64,000 bases of DNA, from positions 1 to 64,000 of the forward strand of contig NZ_LWTX01000008.1 of assembly GCF_002094305.1 (NCBI RefSeq). The letters run 5' to 3'. The position numbers were made by a program, and so were the translations under genes. Within the stretch, counting starts at the first letter, position 1. Each line of letters starts with the position of its first letter. This document shows, piece by piece, positions 11,971 to 22,955 of the stretch. The DNA is from Prescottella equi (GTDB lineage Bacteria; Actinomycetota; Actinomycetes; Mycobacteriales; Mycobacteriaceae). The notes below the pieces were generated by a model, which made no database searches, was not told the origin of the DNA, and saw only the letters and a list, made by a program, of their open reading frames with translations.

Positions 11971-12630
11971 TCAGGCTCCTCCCAGCAGGCTTTCCGGTGT
12001 CACCCCGAGTACCTCGGCGACGTCCGCGGTCGGCACCGCACCCTCGCGCAGGATCCGGATCTCGTCGCCGGTGAGGTCGACGATCGTGGACGCCACCGCG
12101 TGAGTCGCCGGGCCGCCGTCGAGGTAGACGCTCGCCGCTCCGCCCAACTGGTCACGCGCCTCGTCGACCGTGGTGGCCGGCGGGCGCCCCGAGATGTTGG
12201 CGCTCGACACCGCCATCGGTCCGACGTCGCGCAGCAACTCGAGCGCCACCGGGTGCAGCGGCATCCGGAGCATCACCGTGCCACGGCTGTCGCCGAGGTC
12301 CCATGCGAGCGAAGGCGCCTGCTGGACAACGATGCTCAGCCCGCCGGGCCAGAACGCCTTGATCAGCTCACGCGCCTGCGGACGAACGGAGTAGACCAGA
12401 CCGTCGATGGTGTTCCAGGAACCGACCAGCACGGGCACCGGCATGTCCCGACCGCGTCCCTTGGCCCGGAGCAGGCTCGCGACGGCATCGCCGTCGAAGG
12501 CGTCGGCGCCGAGACCGTACACGGTGTCCGTCGGGAGGACGACCAGCCGGCCGGCCTTGAGGGAGTTCTTCGCGGCGGTCAGTCCGGCTTCACGATTGTC
12601 GGGTTGCTTGCAGTCGTAGACAGTGCTCAC
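11971..12630 (-). CDS. tsaC: Threonylcarbamoyl-AMP synthase (Sua5/YrdC family)
   Basis: Makes threonylcarbamoyl-adenylate from Thr, bicarbonate and ATP for the t6A37 modification of ANN-decoding tRNAs. The 219 residues show LPTDTVYGLGADAF (residues 32-45), the KGRGRDMP basic loop and the SSANISGRPP motif, all typical. No C-terminal Sua5 domain is present, so it is the short form. It follows prmC by 33 bp, as Rv1301 follows hemK/prmC. Confidence 0.93.
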   Translation of the reverse strand: MSTVYDCKQPDNREAGLTAAKNSLKAGRLVVLPTDTVYGLGADAFDGDAVASLLRAKGRGRDMPVPVLVGSWNTIDGLVYSVRPQARELIKAFWPGGLSIVVQQAPSLAWDLGDSRGTVMLRMPLHPVALELLRDVGPMAVSSANISGRPPATTVDEARDQLGGAASVYLDGGPATHAVASTIVDLTGDEIRILREGAVPTADVAEVLGVTPESLLGGA

Positions 12631-12663
12631 GCACCCATCCTTTCACTCACGCCGCGGGCGCCC

Positions 12664-13557
12664 TCACCGTGCCGCCTCGACGTCGGTCGCGACACGGTGC
12701 GCGACGACGAAACGAGGCCGGCCCGCGAGGTCGGGGTGCTCGACGACTCGGTCGAAGACGCGGCGGGCGCGGAACAACTCGGCCACCTGGTCACCGTTGG
12801 TGTCGTCGTGCTCGATACCCACGGCTCCCCCGATGCGCAGCCAGCGTGCGATGTTGTTGATCATCGGCTTGATCACCGAGAGCCCGTCGGCGCCGCCGAA
12901 GAGTGCGGTGTGCGGGTCGTGATCGGCCACCTCGGGATCGAGCACCGCACCTTCGGGAATGTAGGGCGGGTTCGACACGACGAGGTCCACCCCGCCCTCG
13001 AGGTCGGTGAGCAGCGCCCGATCGGTGACGTCGCCCTGCACGAGGTTGATCGGTGTGTCACCGGCGTCGCGCCTGCGGTCCGCGTTGCGGCGCGCCCAGG
13101 CGAGGGCCTGCGGCTGCAGTTCGACGGCGTGCACGACAGCGTCGGGGCGAGCGTGAGCGATCGCGAGGGCGAGGGCACCGGTGCCGGTGCACAGGTCCAG
13201 GACGACGGGCGCCCGCAGTCCGCTTGCCTCGAGGTGCGCGAGGGCCCACGCGAGGAGCAGTTCGGTCTCCGGTCTCGGAACGAACACGCCGGGGCCGACT
13301 TCGAGCGAAACGTTACCCATCGCGGTCGATCCGGTGATGTGCTGCAACGGAATTCGTTGCACTCGCCGAGCGACGAGCTCCCGATATTCCTCGATGACGG
13401 ACAGGTCGACCAGCGGCACCAGCCCCAGCCGGGTCCGTTCGACACCGAGCACGTGCGCAGCGAGAAGTTCGGCGTCCACCCGCGCCGACGGCACGCCGGC
13501 GCGCTCCAACTCGGCGGCTGCCTCGATGATGGCCAGACGGATGGGTTGTCGACTCAC
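12664..13557 (-). CDS. prmC: Peptide chain release factor N5-glutamine methyltransferase
   Basis: Methylates the GGQ glutamine of release factors using SAM. The 297 residues include an N-terminal helical RF-binding domain, the SAM motif LDLCTGTGALALA (about 120-132) and the catalytic NPPY at about 194-197. It is normally next to prfA, its substrate; here a small secreted-protein gene on the other strand separates the two. Confidence 0.95.
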   Translation of the reverse strand: MSRQPIRLAIIEAAAELERAGVPSARVDAELLAAHVLGVERTRLGLVPLVDLSVIEEYRELVARRVQRIPLQHITGSTAMGNVSLEVGPGVFVPRPETELLLAWALAHLEASGLRAPVVLDLCTGTGALALAIAHARPDAVVHAVELQPQALAWARRNADRRRDAGDTPINLVQGDVTDRALLTDLEGGVDLVVSNPPYIPEGAVLDPEVADHDPHTALFGGADGLSVIKPMINNIARWLRIGGAVGIEHDDTNGDQVAELFRARRVFDRVVEHPDLAGRPRFVVAHRVATDVEAAR

Positions 13558-13699
13558 GTGCTACAGCCTGCCACGTCGGTCACGGCCACAGCACGGATAG
13601 GTGCCGGACAGCTTGCGACCGGCCTCGTCCGGCCGTGGTGGCGATAGAATACGACCGGTCTGGTCATCGTCAGGCCGAGGTCGGACGAAGGAACGTCCC

Positions 13700-14104
13700 A
13701 TGTTCTCCGCCACAGCGGCGCGCATCCTCGCCGCCGCAGCCTTCACAGTCACAGCGTCGATCGGACCGGGACTCGCCCACGCCGCTCCGTTCGACGTCCA
13801 GCCGGCGCCCGCGATCTGTCCCGGCGGGATGGGCGTTGCCGACGCCACTCCCCTTCCCGGCGGACGGCTCGCGATCAGCGTCGACGAACCTCCACCGGCG
13901 GGCGGAGGTCGGGTCGTGTGGGTCAACAACTCCACGGGCGCCAACGGCATCGCGACGCTCACCAACACCGGCAGCCGCGCCGAGTTCGTCGCGGCCACCG
14001 GTCCCGGTGTCGTCACGACCGTGTTGGACGGGGTCTACACCAACGGCGCGGGCCAGCCGTGTGTGCTCGCGCAGGGCGGCGTCGCCACCACTGTCGTGAC
14101 CTGA
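13700..14104 (+). CDS. Small secreted protein of unknown function
   Basis: A 134-residue product with a clear Sec signal peptide (MFSATAARILAAAAFTVTAS, cleavage predicted after GLAHA, about residue 28), leaving a mature protein of about 105 residues. A ribosome site GAAGGA (13687-13692) supports the ATG at 13700. The mature part has two cysteines (in AICPGG and QPCVLA) that could form a disulfide, and a beta-rich pattern. I do not recognise a family. It is convergent with prfA and divergent from prmC, so it interrupts an otherwise conserved operon. Confidence 0.75.
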   Translation: MFSATAARILAAAAFTVTASIGPGLAHAAPFDVQPAPAICPGGMGVADATPLPGGRLAISVDEPPPAGGGRVVWVNNSTGANGIATLTNTGSRAEFVAATGPGVVTTVLDGVYTNGAGQPCVLAQGGVATTVVT

Positions 14105-14116
14105 AGCGGCAGCTGA

Positions 14117-15196
14117 CTACTCGGCGGCGAGTCGCGCTTCGCGGTCCGCCTTGCCGAGGGCGTCGAGCAGTGCCTCCATGTCGCCGTCGAGCACGGCGTC
14201 GAGGTTGTGCGCCTTGAACCCGATGCGGTGGTCGGTGATGCGGTTCTCGGGAAAGTTGTAGGTGCGGATGCGCTCGGAGCGGTCGACGGTGCGGACCTGG
14301 CTCTGACGACCGGCCGACGCCTCCGCGTCCGCGGCCTCCTCCGCCGCCGCCTGCAGACGGGCGGCCAGCACCTGCATCGCGCGCGCCTTGTTCTGCAGCT
14401 GCGAGCGCTCGTTCTGGCAGGTCACGACGATGCCGGTGGGCAGATGCGTGATCCGGACCGCGGAGTCGGTGGTGTTGACGCCCTGACCGCCCTTGCCGGA
14501 CGACCGGTAGACGTCGATGCGCAGATCGGTCTCGTCGATCTGCACCTCCTCGACCTCCTCGGGCTCGGGGTAGATGAGGACACCGGCAGCCGACGTGTGC
14601 ACGCGTCCCTGCGATTCGGTGACGGGCACACGCTGCACGCGGTGGACACCGCCCTCGAACTTCAGCCGGGACCAGACGCCGTCGCGGACATCGCCCTTCG
14701 ACTTGATCGAGATCGTGGCGTCCTTGTATCCACCGAGGTCCGAGACGGTGGCGTCGAGGATCTCCACACGCCATCCGGCCCGCTCGGCGTAACGGACGTA
14801 CATGCGCGCGAGATCGGACGCGAACAGGGCCGACTCCTCCCCGCCCTCGCCGGACTTGAGCTCGAGGACGACGTCGTCGCCGTCGTGCGGGTCTCGCGGG
14901 GCCAGCAGGTCGGTGAGGGTCTTGTCGAGCTCGGTGACGGTCTCCTCGAGCGCCGGGATCTCCGCGGCGAACGCAGCATCGTCCGCGGCGAGTTCGCGGG
15001 CGGCGTCGAGGTCGTCCTGCGCCGACTTGAGCTTCGCGTACGTAGCCATGACCGGGGCGAGCTCGGCGAAGCGCTTGCCCGCCTTGCGCGCGGCCGACGG
15101 ATCGTTGTGCAGCGCCGGGTCGGCGAGCTGCTGCTCGAGGCCCGCGTGCTCGGCCAGGATGTCGTCGATCGCCGACGGCTGAGTCGTCCCTGCCAT
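14117..15196 (-). CDS. prfA: Peptide chain release factor 1
   Basis: Releases nascent chains at UAA/UAG. The 359 residues include the stop-codon recognition tripeptide PVT (in [14 protein letters not shown]), which distinguishes RF1 from RF2 (SPF), and the catalytic GGQ in [13 protein letters not shown], whose Gln is the PrmC target. The C-terminal segment [15 protein letters not shown] is conserved. It follows rpmE after a terminator and a 15-bp inverted repeat. Confidence 0.97.
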   Translation of the reverse strand: MAGTTQPSAIDDILAEHAGLEQQLADPALHNDPSAARKAGKRFAELAPVMATYAKLKSAQDDLDAARELAADDAAFAAEIPALEETVTELDKTLTDLLAPRDPHDGDDVVLELKSGEGGEESALFASDLARMYVRYAERAGWRVEILDATVSDLGGYKDATISIKSKGDVRDGVWSRLKFEGGVHRVQRVPVTESQGRVHTSAAGVLIYPEPEEVEEVQIDETDLRIDVYRSSGKGGQGVNTTDSAVRITHLPTGIVVTCQNERSQLQNKARAMQVLAARLQAAAEEAADAEASAGRQSQVRTVDRSERIRTYNFPENRITDHRIGFKAHNLDAVLDGDMEALLDALGKADREARLAAE

Positions 15197-15214
15197 TCTT
15201 GGCTCCCTGTTTCA

Positions 15215-15273
15215 CGTTTTGCGCACTTGTCGTTGGTGTGGAGACCTCCGGACCGCGGCAAGTGCGCAAAACG
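15215..15273. repeat. 15-bp perfect inverted repeat upstream of prfA
   Basis: CGTTTTGCGCACTTG (15215-15229) is repeated in inverse orientation at 15259-15273, with a 29-base loop that itself contains GGAG/CTCC complementarity. It lies between the rpmE terminator and the prfA start, within the prfA leader. It could be an RNA hairpin or a dyad operator; neither is proven. Confidence 0.7.
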
Positions 15274-15288
15274 CGGTTCGGGTCGGCA

Positions 15289-15335
15289 CAAAAAAGCCGA
15301 CGCCCGGCCTGCAGAAACGCAGGACGGGCGTCGGC
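15289..15335 (-). terminator. Intrinsic terminator after rpmE
   Basis: On the minus strand a 17-bp GC-rich stem (15319-15335 with 15296-15312; one interior mismatch, 6-base loop) is followed by a run of T (15289-15295). It lies 8 bp past the rpmE stop codon and should end the rpmE transcript before prfA. Confidence 0.9.
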
Positions 15336-15342
15336 GGGACAG

Positions 15343-15576
15343 CTACTGGTCGGCAGCGGCCTTCTTGCCGGCACGCTTTCCGTAGCGAGCCTCGAAGCGG
15401 GCAACGCGTCCGCCGGTGTCGAGGATCTTCTGCTTGCCGGTGTAGAACGGGTGGCACTGCGAGCAAACCTCGACGTTGATACGTCCGCTGGTCGCCGTGC
15501 TGTGGGTCTCGAACGTGTTGCCACAACCGCACACGACGGTGGTTGCAACGTATTCGGGGTGGATTCCTGCCTTCAT
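15343..15576 (-). CDS. rpmE: 50S ribosomal protein L31, zinc-binding form
   Basis: A 77-residue ribosomal protein ([20 protein letters not shown]). The cysteine pairs CGC and CSQC make it the zinc-containing (C+) type, as opposed to the zinc-free paralogue many actinobacteria express under zinc starvation. A lysine/alanine-rich tail ends the protein. It sits between rho and prfA exactly as in M. tuberculosis, with its own terminator downstream. Confidence 0.97.
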   Translation of the reverse strand: MKAGIHPEYVATTVVCGCGNTFETHSTATSGRINVEVCSQCHPFYTGKQKILDTGGRVARFEARYGKRAGKKAAADQ

Positions 15577-15723
15577 GGTGTCCCTTTCGATGGCCGCCGG
15601 GTCGTCCTCGCCGTTCGAGGCCGTGAACCGGAACCGGACATGGTTGTCACGCGATCGCCCATTCTGCCAGAGGCGGACGCTTCCTCATAAACGCGCCCCC
15701 GCGCCGAATGATTCCCGCCGATA

Positions 15724-15763
15724 CGACTCGTCCCCGTGACGCGTGGCGCACGGGGACGAGTCG
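15724..15763 (-). terminator. GC-rich hairpin after rho, no T run
   Basis: A perfect 15-bp inverted repeat (CGACTCGTCCCCGTG and its complement) with a 10-base loop, 21 bases past the rho stop codon. It lacks a T run, like many actinobacterial I-shaped terminators. It could also shield the 3' end of the rho mRNA. Confidence 0.65.
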
Positions 15764-15784
15764 ATCAGGTCGCAGCTGCAGACG

Positions 15785-17827
15785 TCAGTCCGCGAGCGAG
15801 CCCGGGGCCGTCTTCGAGACCGTCATGAGGAACTCGACGTTGCTCTGGCTCTTCTTGAGCCGGTCGACGAGCAGGTCGATCGCCTGATGCGTGTCCAGAC
15901 CGGACAGCACGCGCCGCAGCTTGTGCACGATGGCGAACTCGTCCGGGCTCATCAGGAGCTCGTCCTTACGAGTGCTCGACAGGTTGACGTCTACCGCCGG
16001 GAACACGCGCCGCTCGGCGATCTTGCGATCGAGCTTGAGCTCGGCGTTGCCGGTGCCCTTGAACTCCTCGAAGATCACGGTGTCGCCGGTGGACCCGGTC
16101 TCCACCAGGGCGGAGGCGATGATCGTCAGCGAGCCGCCGTTCTCGATGTTGCGCGCGGCACCCAGGAAGCGCTTGGGCGGGTACAGCGCGGTCGAGTCGA
16201 CACCACCGGACAGGATGCGTCCGGACGCGGGCGACGAGTTGTTGTACGCACGGCCCAGTCGGGTGATCGAGTCGAGCAGCACCACGACGTCGCGGCCGGC
16301 CTCCACGAGACGCTTCGCACGCTCGATGGCCAACTCGGCAACCGACGTGTGATCGGCCGGCGGACGATCGAACGTCGAGGCGATGACCTCACCGTTCACC
16401 GACCGCTGCATGTCGGTGACCTCTTCCGGACGCTCGTCGACCAGGACGACCATCAGGTAGCACTCGGGGTTGTTCACCGAGATCGCGTTCGCGATGTCCT
16501 GCAGGACGGTGGTCTTACCGGCCTTCGGAGGCGACACGATCAGCGCACGCTGACCCTTGCCGATCGGCATGACCAGGTCGATCACGCGCGTCGTCAAGAT
16601 GTTCGGCGTGGTCTCGAGGCGCAGGCGCTGGTTCGGGTACAGCGGGGTGAGCTTGTTGAACTCGGGACGCTTGCGCGCGGCCTCGACCTCGCCACCGTTG
16701 ACCGTGTCCAGCCGCACCAGCGGATTGAACTTCTGACGCTGGTTGCTCTGCTCGCCCTCACGGGGAACCCGGACCGCACCGGTGATCGCGTCGCCGCGGC
16801 GCAGGCCGTTCTTGCGCACGAGGTTCATCGACACGTACACGTCGTTCGGGCCGGCCAGGTAGCCGGACGTGCGCACGAAGGCGTAGTTGTCCAGGACGTC
16901 GAGGATGCCGGCGACGGGCTGCAGGACGTCGTCCTCGCGGATCTCGGGCTCGCGGCCCTCCCGACCCTCGCCGCCCTCACCGCGGTCGCGCCCACGACGA
17001 CGCTCGCGGAAACGACGGCCGCGACGTCCGCGACCGCCCTCTTCGTCGTCGGCGTCGCGGCGTTCGCCACGACCCTCGCCGCGCGGGCCGTTACCGCCCT
17101 GCGAACGCTCGCCGCGCTCGCCACCCTGCGAACGCTCGCCGCGCTCGCCGCCCTGCGAGCGGTCACCCCGCTCGCCGCGCTCACGCCGGCCACCGCGTTC
17201 TCCGCGGTCCTCGGCCGACTGCTCCTTCCCCTGCTCACGGCCCTGTTCGCGGCCCTGCTCGCGAGTCTCTTCCTTGCCCTCGGCCTGCTTGGCGGGCTTG
17301 GACTCGGCGGGCGCGGTCTCGGTGGGCGTTCCGGCGTCGTCGGCGCCCGATTCGGGAGCGCCGGCACGTCGGGAGGATCCCCGACGCTGGCGGCTACGCC
17401 GGCCGCCCTGCTCGGAGTCACCGGACTCCGACGTCTCACCCGCGGCGGGAGATGCCGGTGCCTCGGCTTCGGTGCGGGTCTCGGCGCGCTCCTTGCGCGG
17501 CGCCGGGGCCTCCGCGGGGGCGGCCGCAGCGGCAGCCGACGGGGCTGCGCCGCCGCCCTGACGCTCCTTGATCGCGGCGATCAGGTCGCCCTTGCGCATA
17601 CCCGAGGTGCCCTTGATGCCGAGTTCGCCGGCGAGCGTACGCAGCTCGGCGAGCACCATTCCGGACAGGCCGGCACCGCGCCGGGCATCGGCGCGCTTGG
17701 TGGACGCAGCGACCGCGCCTTCGCGCGACCCCGCGTCGGAAGTCTGTGCAGAATTGCCCGCCCGGGCACCCGCGGACGCTGCCGGGGATTCTTGAACAGG
17801 CGTGGCAATCAGGTCCGTATCGGTCAC
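15785..17827 (-). CDS. rho: Transcription termination factor Rho with long N-terminal insertion
   Basis: Hexameric RNA helicase ending transcripts. The 680 residues contain the Rho N-terminal helical domain (about 53-92), a low-complexity insertion of about 200 residues rich in Arg, Glu, Gly and Gln, the RNA-binding cold-shock-like domain (about 300-370) and the ATPase core with P-loop SPPKAGKTT. E. coli Rho has only 419 residues; such insertions are known in Actinobacteria, where they add RNA binding. The insertion includes tandem SQGGERGER units. The gene has its own promoter and a leader of about 260 nt. It lies after thrB and before rpmE. Confidence 0.97.
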   Translation of the reverse strand: MTDTDLIATPVQESPAASAGARAGNSAQTSDAGSREGAVAASTKRADARRGAGLSGMVLAELRTLAGELGIKGTSGMRKGDLIAAIKERQGGGAAPSAAAAAAPAEAPAPRKERAETRTEAEAPASPAAGETSESGDSEQGGRRSRQRRGSSRRAGAPESGADDAGTPTETAPAESKPAKQAEGKEETREQGREQGREQGKEQSAEDRGERGGRRERGERGDRSQGGERGERSQGGERGERSQGGNGPRGEGRGERRDADDEEGGRGRRGRRFRERRRGRDRGEGGEGREGREPEIREDDVLQPVAGILDVLDNYAFVRTSGYLAGPNDVYVSMNLVRKNGLRRGDAITGAVRVPREGEQSNQRQKFNPLVRLDTVNGGEVEAARKRPEFNKLTPLYPNQRLRLETTPNILTTRVIDLVMPIGKGQRALIVSPPKAGKTTVLQDIANAISVNNPECYLMVVLVDERPEEVTDMQRSVNGEVIASTFDRPPADHTSVAELAIERAKRLVEAGRDVVVLLDSITRLGRAYNNSSPASGRILSGGVDSTALYPPKRFLGAARNIENGGSLTIIASALVETGSTGDTVIFEEFKGTGNAELKLDRKIAERRVFPAVDVNLSSTRKDELLMSPDEFAIVHKLRRVLSGLDTHQAIDLLVDRLKKSQSNVEFLMTVSKTAPGSLAD
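17097..17177 (-). repeat. 27-bp tandem repeats (three units) inside rho
   Basis: Units at 17097-17123, 17124-17150 and 17151-17177; the first two differ at one base and the third at several. They encode SQGGERGER-type nonapeptides in the disordered RNA-binding insertion, so length changes keep the frame. Confidence 0.85.
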
Positions 17828-18155
17828 GGAGGTCCTTTCCTTCCCTCGCTCGCGGTGCGCGAAGTCGAGGGTTCGTCCCGCAATTCAGTTGACTGACTGA
17901 ACTCGGATGTGCCGTATCCGCTGGATGGAATTGCGGCCTTGTCCTCCATCACATCACCGGAGAAGGCGGGTGCTGTCGATCGATCAGCGCAGAGGTAATC
18001 GCGTGAGGATCATGCCAGGAATACCCCGTAGAAATGGAGTGATTGCCCTGGTGAAGCACCGGCGTCTGAAGCGCACGATGTACGGACACGCCCAGGATAG
18101 CGGCGAATGCCTTACTCGGCAAGAACCGAGCAGTAACCATCCTGGGCGCGTTCCG
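17828..18155 (-). other. rho leader region
   Basis: A 328-bp gap between thrB and rho. It contains the rho promoter (18094-18122), a 10-bp inverted repeat around it (18089-18098 and 18139-18148), and a leader of about 260 nt. A 46-codon frame starting with GTG at 18089, at the predicted transcript start, runs to 17949 inside the leader. Close to the rho ATG is a purine-rich AGGAAAGGACC ribosome site. Confidence 0.6.
18094..18122 (-). promoter_or_regulatory. Promoter of rho
   Basis: Minus strand: -35 TTGCCG (18117-18122), 17-bp spacer, -10 TATCCT (18094-18099). It lies just past the thrB stop codon and predicts a start near 18087, giving rho an untranslated leader of about 260 nt. Confidence 0.65.
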
Positions 18156-20223
<2,068 letters not shown>

Positions 20224-20227
<4 letters not shown>

Positions 20228-21537
20228 TCGGAGGTACCTTCCAGTCGGAGCACGCTGGTCACAGCGGTTACAGATTCGAGTTCGGCAAGGGCGGCAACCG
20301 TTTCCGACAGTGCCGCGTCGTTTGCGAGGTGGGTGACGACCACGAGGCGCGCACCGTCGCCGGCGCCCTCCTGCCGGACGGTGGAGATGCTGACGCCGCG
20401 ATTGGCGAACTCGGCGGAGACCGCCGACAGCACGCCGGCACGATCGGCGACCTGCATGTTCACGTAGTAGCGGGTGGGGATGTCGCCCATCGGCGCGATC
20501 GGCAGCTGCGCGTACTTGGACTCGCGCGGGCCGCGGCCGCCGTGCACCTTGTTGCGCGCGGCCATCACCAGGTCGCCCATGACGGCGGACGCGGTGGGGG
20601 CCCCGCCGGCACCCTGGCCGTAGAACATCAGGCGGCCGGCGTTCGCCGATTCGACCACGACGGCGTTGTAGGCCCCGTTGACACCCGCGAGCGGGTGCTC
20701 GCGCGGGACGAGCGCCGGATAGACGCGCGCGGAGACGCGCTCGCCGCCGTTCGCGTCGACGATCCGCTCGCAGATCGACAGCAGCTTGATCGTGCAGTCG
20801 AGCGACCTGGCGGCGTCGAGATCGTCCGAGGTGATCTTCGAGATGCCCTCGCGGTACACGTCGCCCGCGGTGACGCGAGTGTGGAACGCGATCGACGCGA
20901 GGATCGCGGCCTTCGACGCCGCGTCGAAGCCCTCGACGTCGGCCGTCGGATCGGCCTCGGCGTAGCCCAGGCGACCGGCCTCGGCGAGGGTGTCGGCGTA
21001 GTCGGCGCCGGTCTCGTCCATCGCGGAGAGGATGAAGTTGGTGGTGCCGTTGACGATGCCGAGGACACGGTCGACGCGGTCCCCCGCGAGCGACTGCGTG
21101 AGCGGACGGATCACCGGGATCGCACCGGCAACTGCAGCCTCGAAGTACAGGTCCACGCTCTGCCGCTCGGCGGCCTCGGCGAGCTCACCGGTGTACTCGG
21201 CGAGCAGAGCCTTGTTCGCGGTCACGACGGACTTGCCCGCGTTGAGCGCGGCGAGCACCAGCTTGCGCGGCAACTCGATACCGCCGATCACCTCGACGAC
21301 CACGTCGACGTCGTCGCGGGTGACCAGCGACTCGGCGTCGGTGGTGAGCAGTTCCTCCGGCAGGCCGCGATCGCCGTCGATGCGCCGGACCGCGACGCCG
21401 CGCAGCTCCAGACGAGCGCCGACTCGGGCTTCGAGGTCGGTCGAGTGCTCGCGGATGATCCGAGCCACCTCGCTGCCCACGGTCCCGAGGCCGAGAACAG
21501 CCACCCCGATGGCGCGCTGCGCCGATTCGCTGGTCAC
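20224..21537 (-). CDS. hom: Homoserine dehydrogenase
   Basis: Reduces aspartate semialdehyde to homoserine, the branch to Thr, Met and Ile. The 437 residues comprise a Rossmann domain ([14 protein letters not shown], residues 11-24), the catalytic domain with the conserved [10 protein letters not shown] and [14 protein letters not shown] segments, and a C-terminal ACT domain (about 355-430) that usually mediates threonine feedback inhibition. The GTG start at 21537 overlaps the lysA stop (GTGA). No aspartokinase domain is attached. Confidence 0.97.
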
Positions 21538-22955
21538 TCCGAAACCTCCAAGCTGAGCAGATCTTCCACAGTTTCCCTACGCAAGATTAGGCGTGAGGCG
21601 CCGTCCCGCACTGCCACCACCGCGGGGCGGGTGAGCAGGTTGTACCGGCTGGACATCGAATAGCAGTATGCGCCCGTGGCCGCGACGGCGAGCAAATCTC
21701 CCGGACCCAGATCGTCGGGCATCCAGGCGTCGCGGATCACGATGTCGCCACTCTCACAGTGTTTGCCCACGACACGCGCCACGACGGGGGCGCCGTCGCT
21801 GTCCCGTGAGACGAGGCGCGCGTCGTACTCGGCCTGGTACAGCGACGTGCGGATGTTGTCGCTCATGCCGCCGTCGACACTGACGTACCGCCGCGTCGCA
21901 CCGGCGTCGAGGGTGACGTCCTTGATGGTGCCGACCTCGTACAGCGTGACGGTGCCGGGGCCGGCGATCGCGCGGCCCGGCTCGACCATGAGGGTCGGCA
22001 CCGGCAGTCCCGCGGCCGCAGACTCGGTCGCGACGATGTGCGCGAGCTTGGCCGCGAGTTCGGCGACCGGCGGCGGATTGTCACTCGGCAGGTACGAGAT
22101 GCCGAGACCGCCACCGAGGTCGACCATCGACAGCTGCGACGTCTTCTCGGCACCGAAGCGGTCGACGATCTCGCGCATCAGCCCGATGACGCGGTGCGCG
22201 GCCAGTTCGAACCCGTCGACCTCGAAGATCTGCGAGCCGATGTGGCTGTGCAGCCCGACCAGACGCAGGTTGCCGGTCTCGAAGACGCGGGCGACGGCCG
22301 CCATCGCCTTGCCGCCGGACAGCGAGAACCCGAACTTCTGGTCCTCGTGTGCGGTCGCGATGAACTCGTGCGTGTGCGCCTCGACACCGACGGTGATGCG
22401 GATCAGGACGTCCTGCACGACGCCGCGGCGGGCCGCGACCTCGTCGAGGCGCTCGATCTCGACCATCGAGTCGAGCACGATGTGCCCGACCCCGGCCGCT
22501 ACGGCGGCGTCGAGTTCGGCGACGGACTTGTTGTTGCCGTGCATCGTGATCCGCTCGGCGGGGAAGCCGGCGTGCAGCGCGACGGCCAGTTCGCCGCCGG
22601 ACGCAACGTCCATCGACAGGCCCTCGTCGCGCACCCAACGGGCGATCTCGGCGGACAGGAACGCCTTCGACGCATAGTGCACGCGCTCGGCACCGCCGAA
22701 GGCGCGCGCCATCTCGCGGCAGCGGGAGCGGAAGTCGTCCTCGTCGACGACGAACAGTGGCGTGCCGTACTTCTCGGCCAGGTCCGTCACCGGGACCCCG
22801 GCGATGCGGACGACGCCGTCGGCGCCACGCTCGGCGCTGCGGGGCCACACCTGCTCGGGAAGCGCGGTCATCTCGGACGCCGTCGCGGGGCGGGGCGGCA
22901 GCCCGGGGGCGTGCTGGATCTCGGCGTGCCGGGGGCCGGCGGGATGCGCGTTCAC
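21534..22955 (-). CDS. lysA: Diaminopimelate decarboxylase
   Basis: PLP-dependent decarboxylation of meso-DAP to lysine. The 473-residue product starts at the GTG at 22955, overlapping the argS stop codon; the long frame further upstream is only a shadow of argS. The PLP lysine is Lys97 in HYASKAF; the HIGSQI, EPGRAI and CESGD motifs are present. The order argS-lysA-hom matches M. tuberculosis. Confidence 0.96.
   Translation of the reverse strand: MNAHPAGPRHAEIQHAPGLPPRPATASEMTALPEQVWPRSAERGADGVVRIAGVPVTDLAEKYGTPLFVVDEDDFRSRCREMARAFGGAERVHYASKAFLSAEIARWVRDEGLSMDVASGGELAVALHAGFPAERITMHGNNKSVAELDAAVAAGVGHIVLDSMVEIERLDEVAARRGVVQDVLIRITVGVEAHTHEFIATAHEDQKFGFSLSGGKAMAAVARVFETGNLRLVGLHSHIGSQIFEVDGFELAAHRVIGLMREIVDRFGAEKTSQLSMVDLGGGLGISYLPSDNPPPVAELAAKLAHIVATESAAAGLPVPTLMVEPGRAIAGPGTVTLYEVGTIKDVTLDAGATRRYVSVDGGMSDNIRTSLYQAEYDARLVSRDSDGAPVVARVVGKHCESGDIVIRDAWMPDDLGPGDLLAVAATGAYCYSMSSRYNLLTRPAVVAVRDGASRLILRRETVEDLLSLEVSE

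Noticed and set aside
17097-17177. Short tandem repeats as a CRISPR array
   Set aside because: The repeats are contiguous, lack spacers and encode part of Rho. No cas genes are present in the window.
15743-17896. A 717-codon plus-strand frame opposite rho
   Set aside because: Antisense shadow of rho; low-complexity Leu/Ala/Arg composition mirrors the repeat-rich rho insertion.
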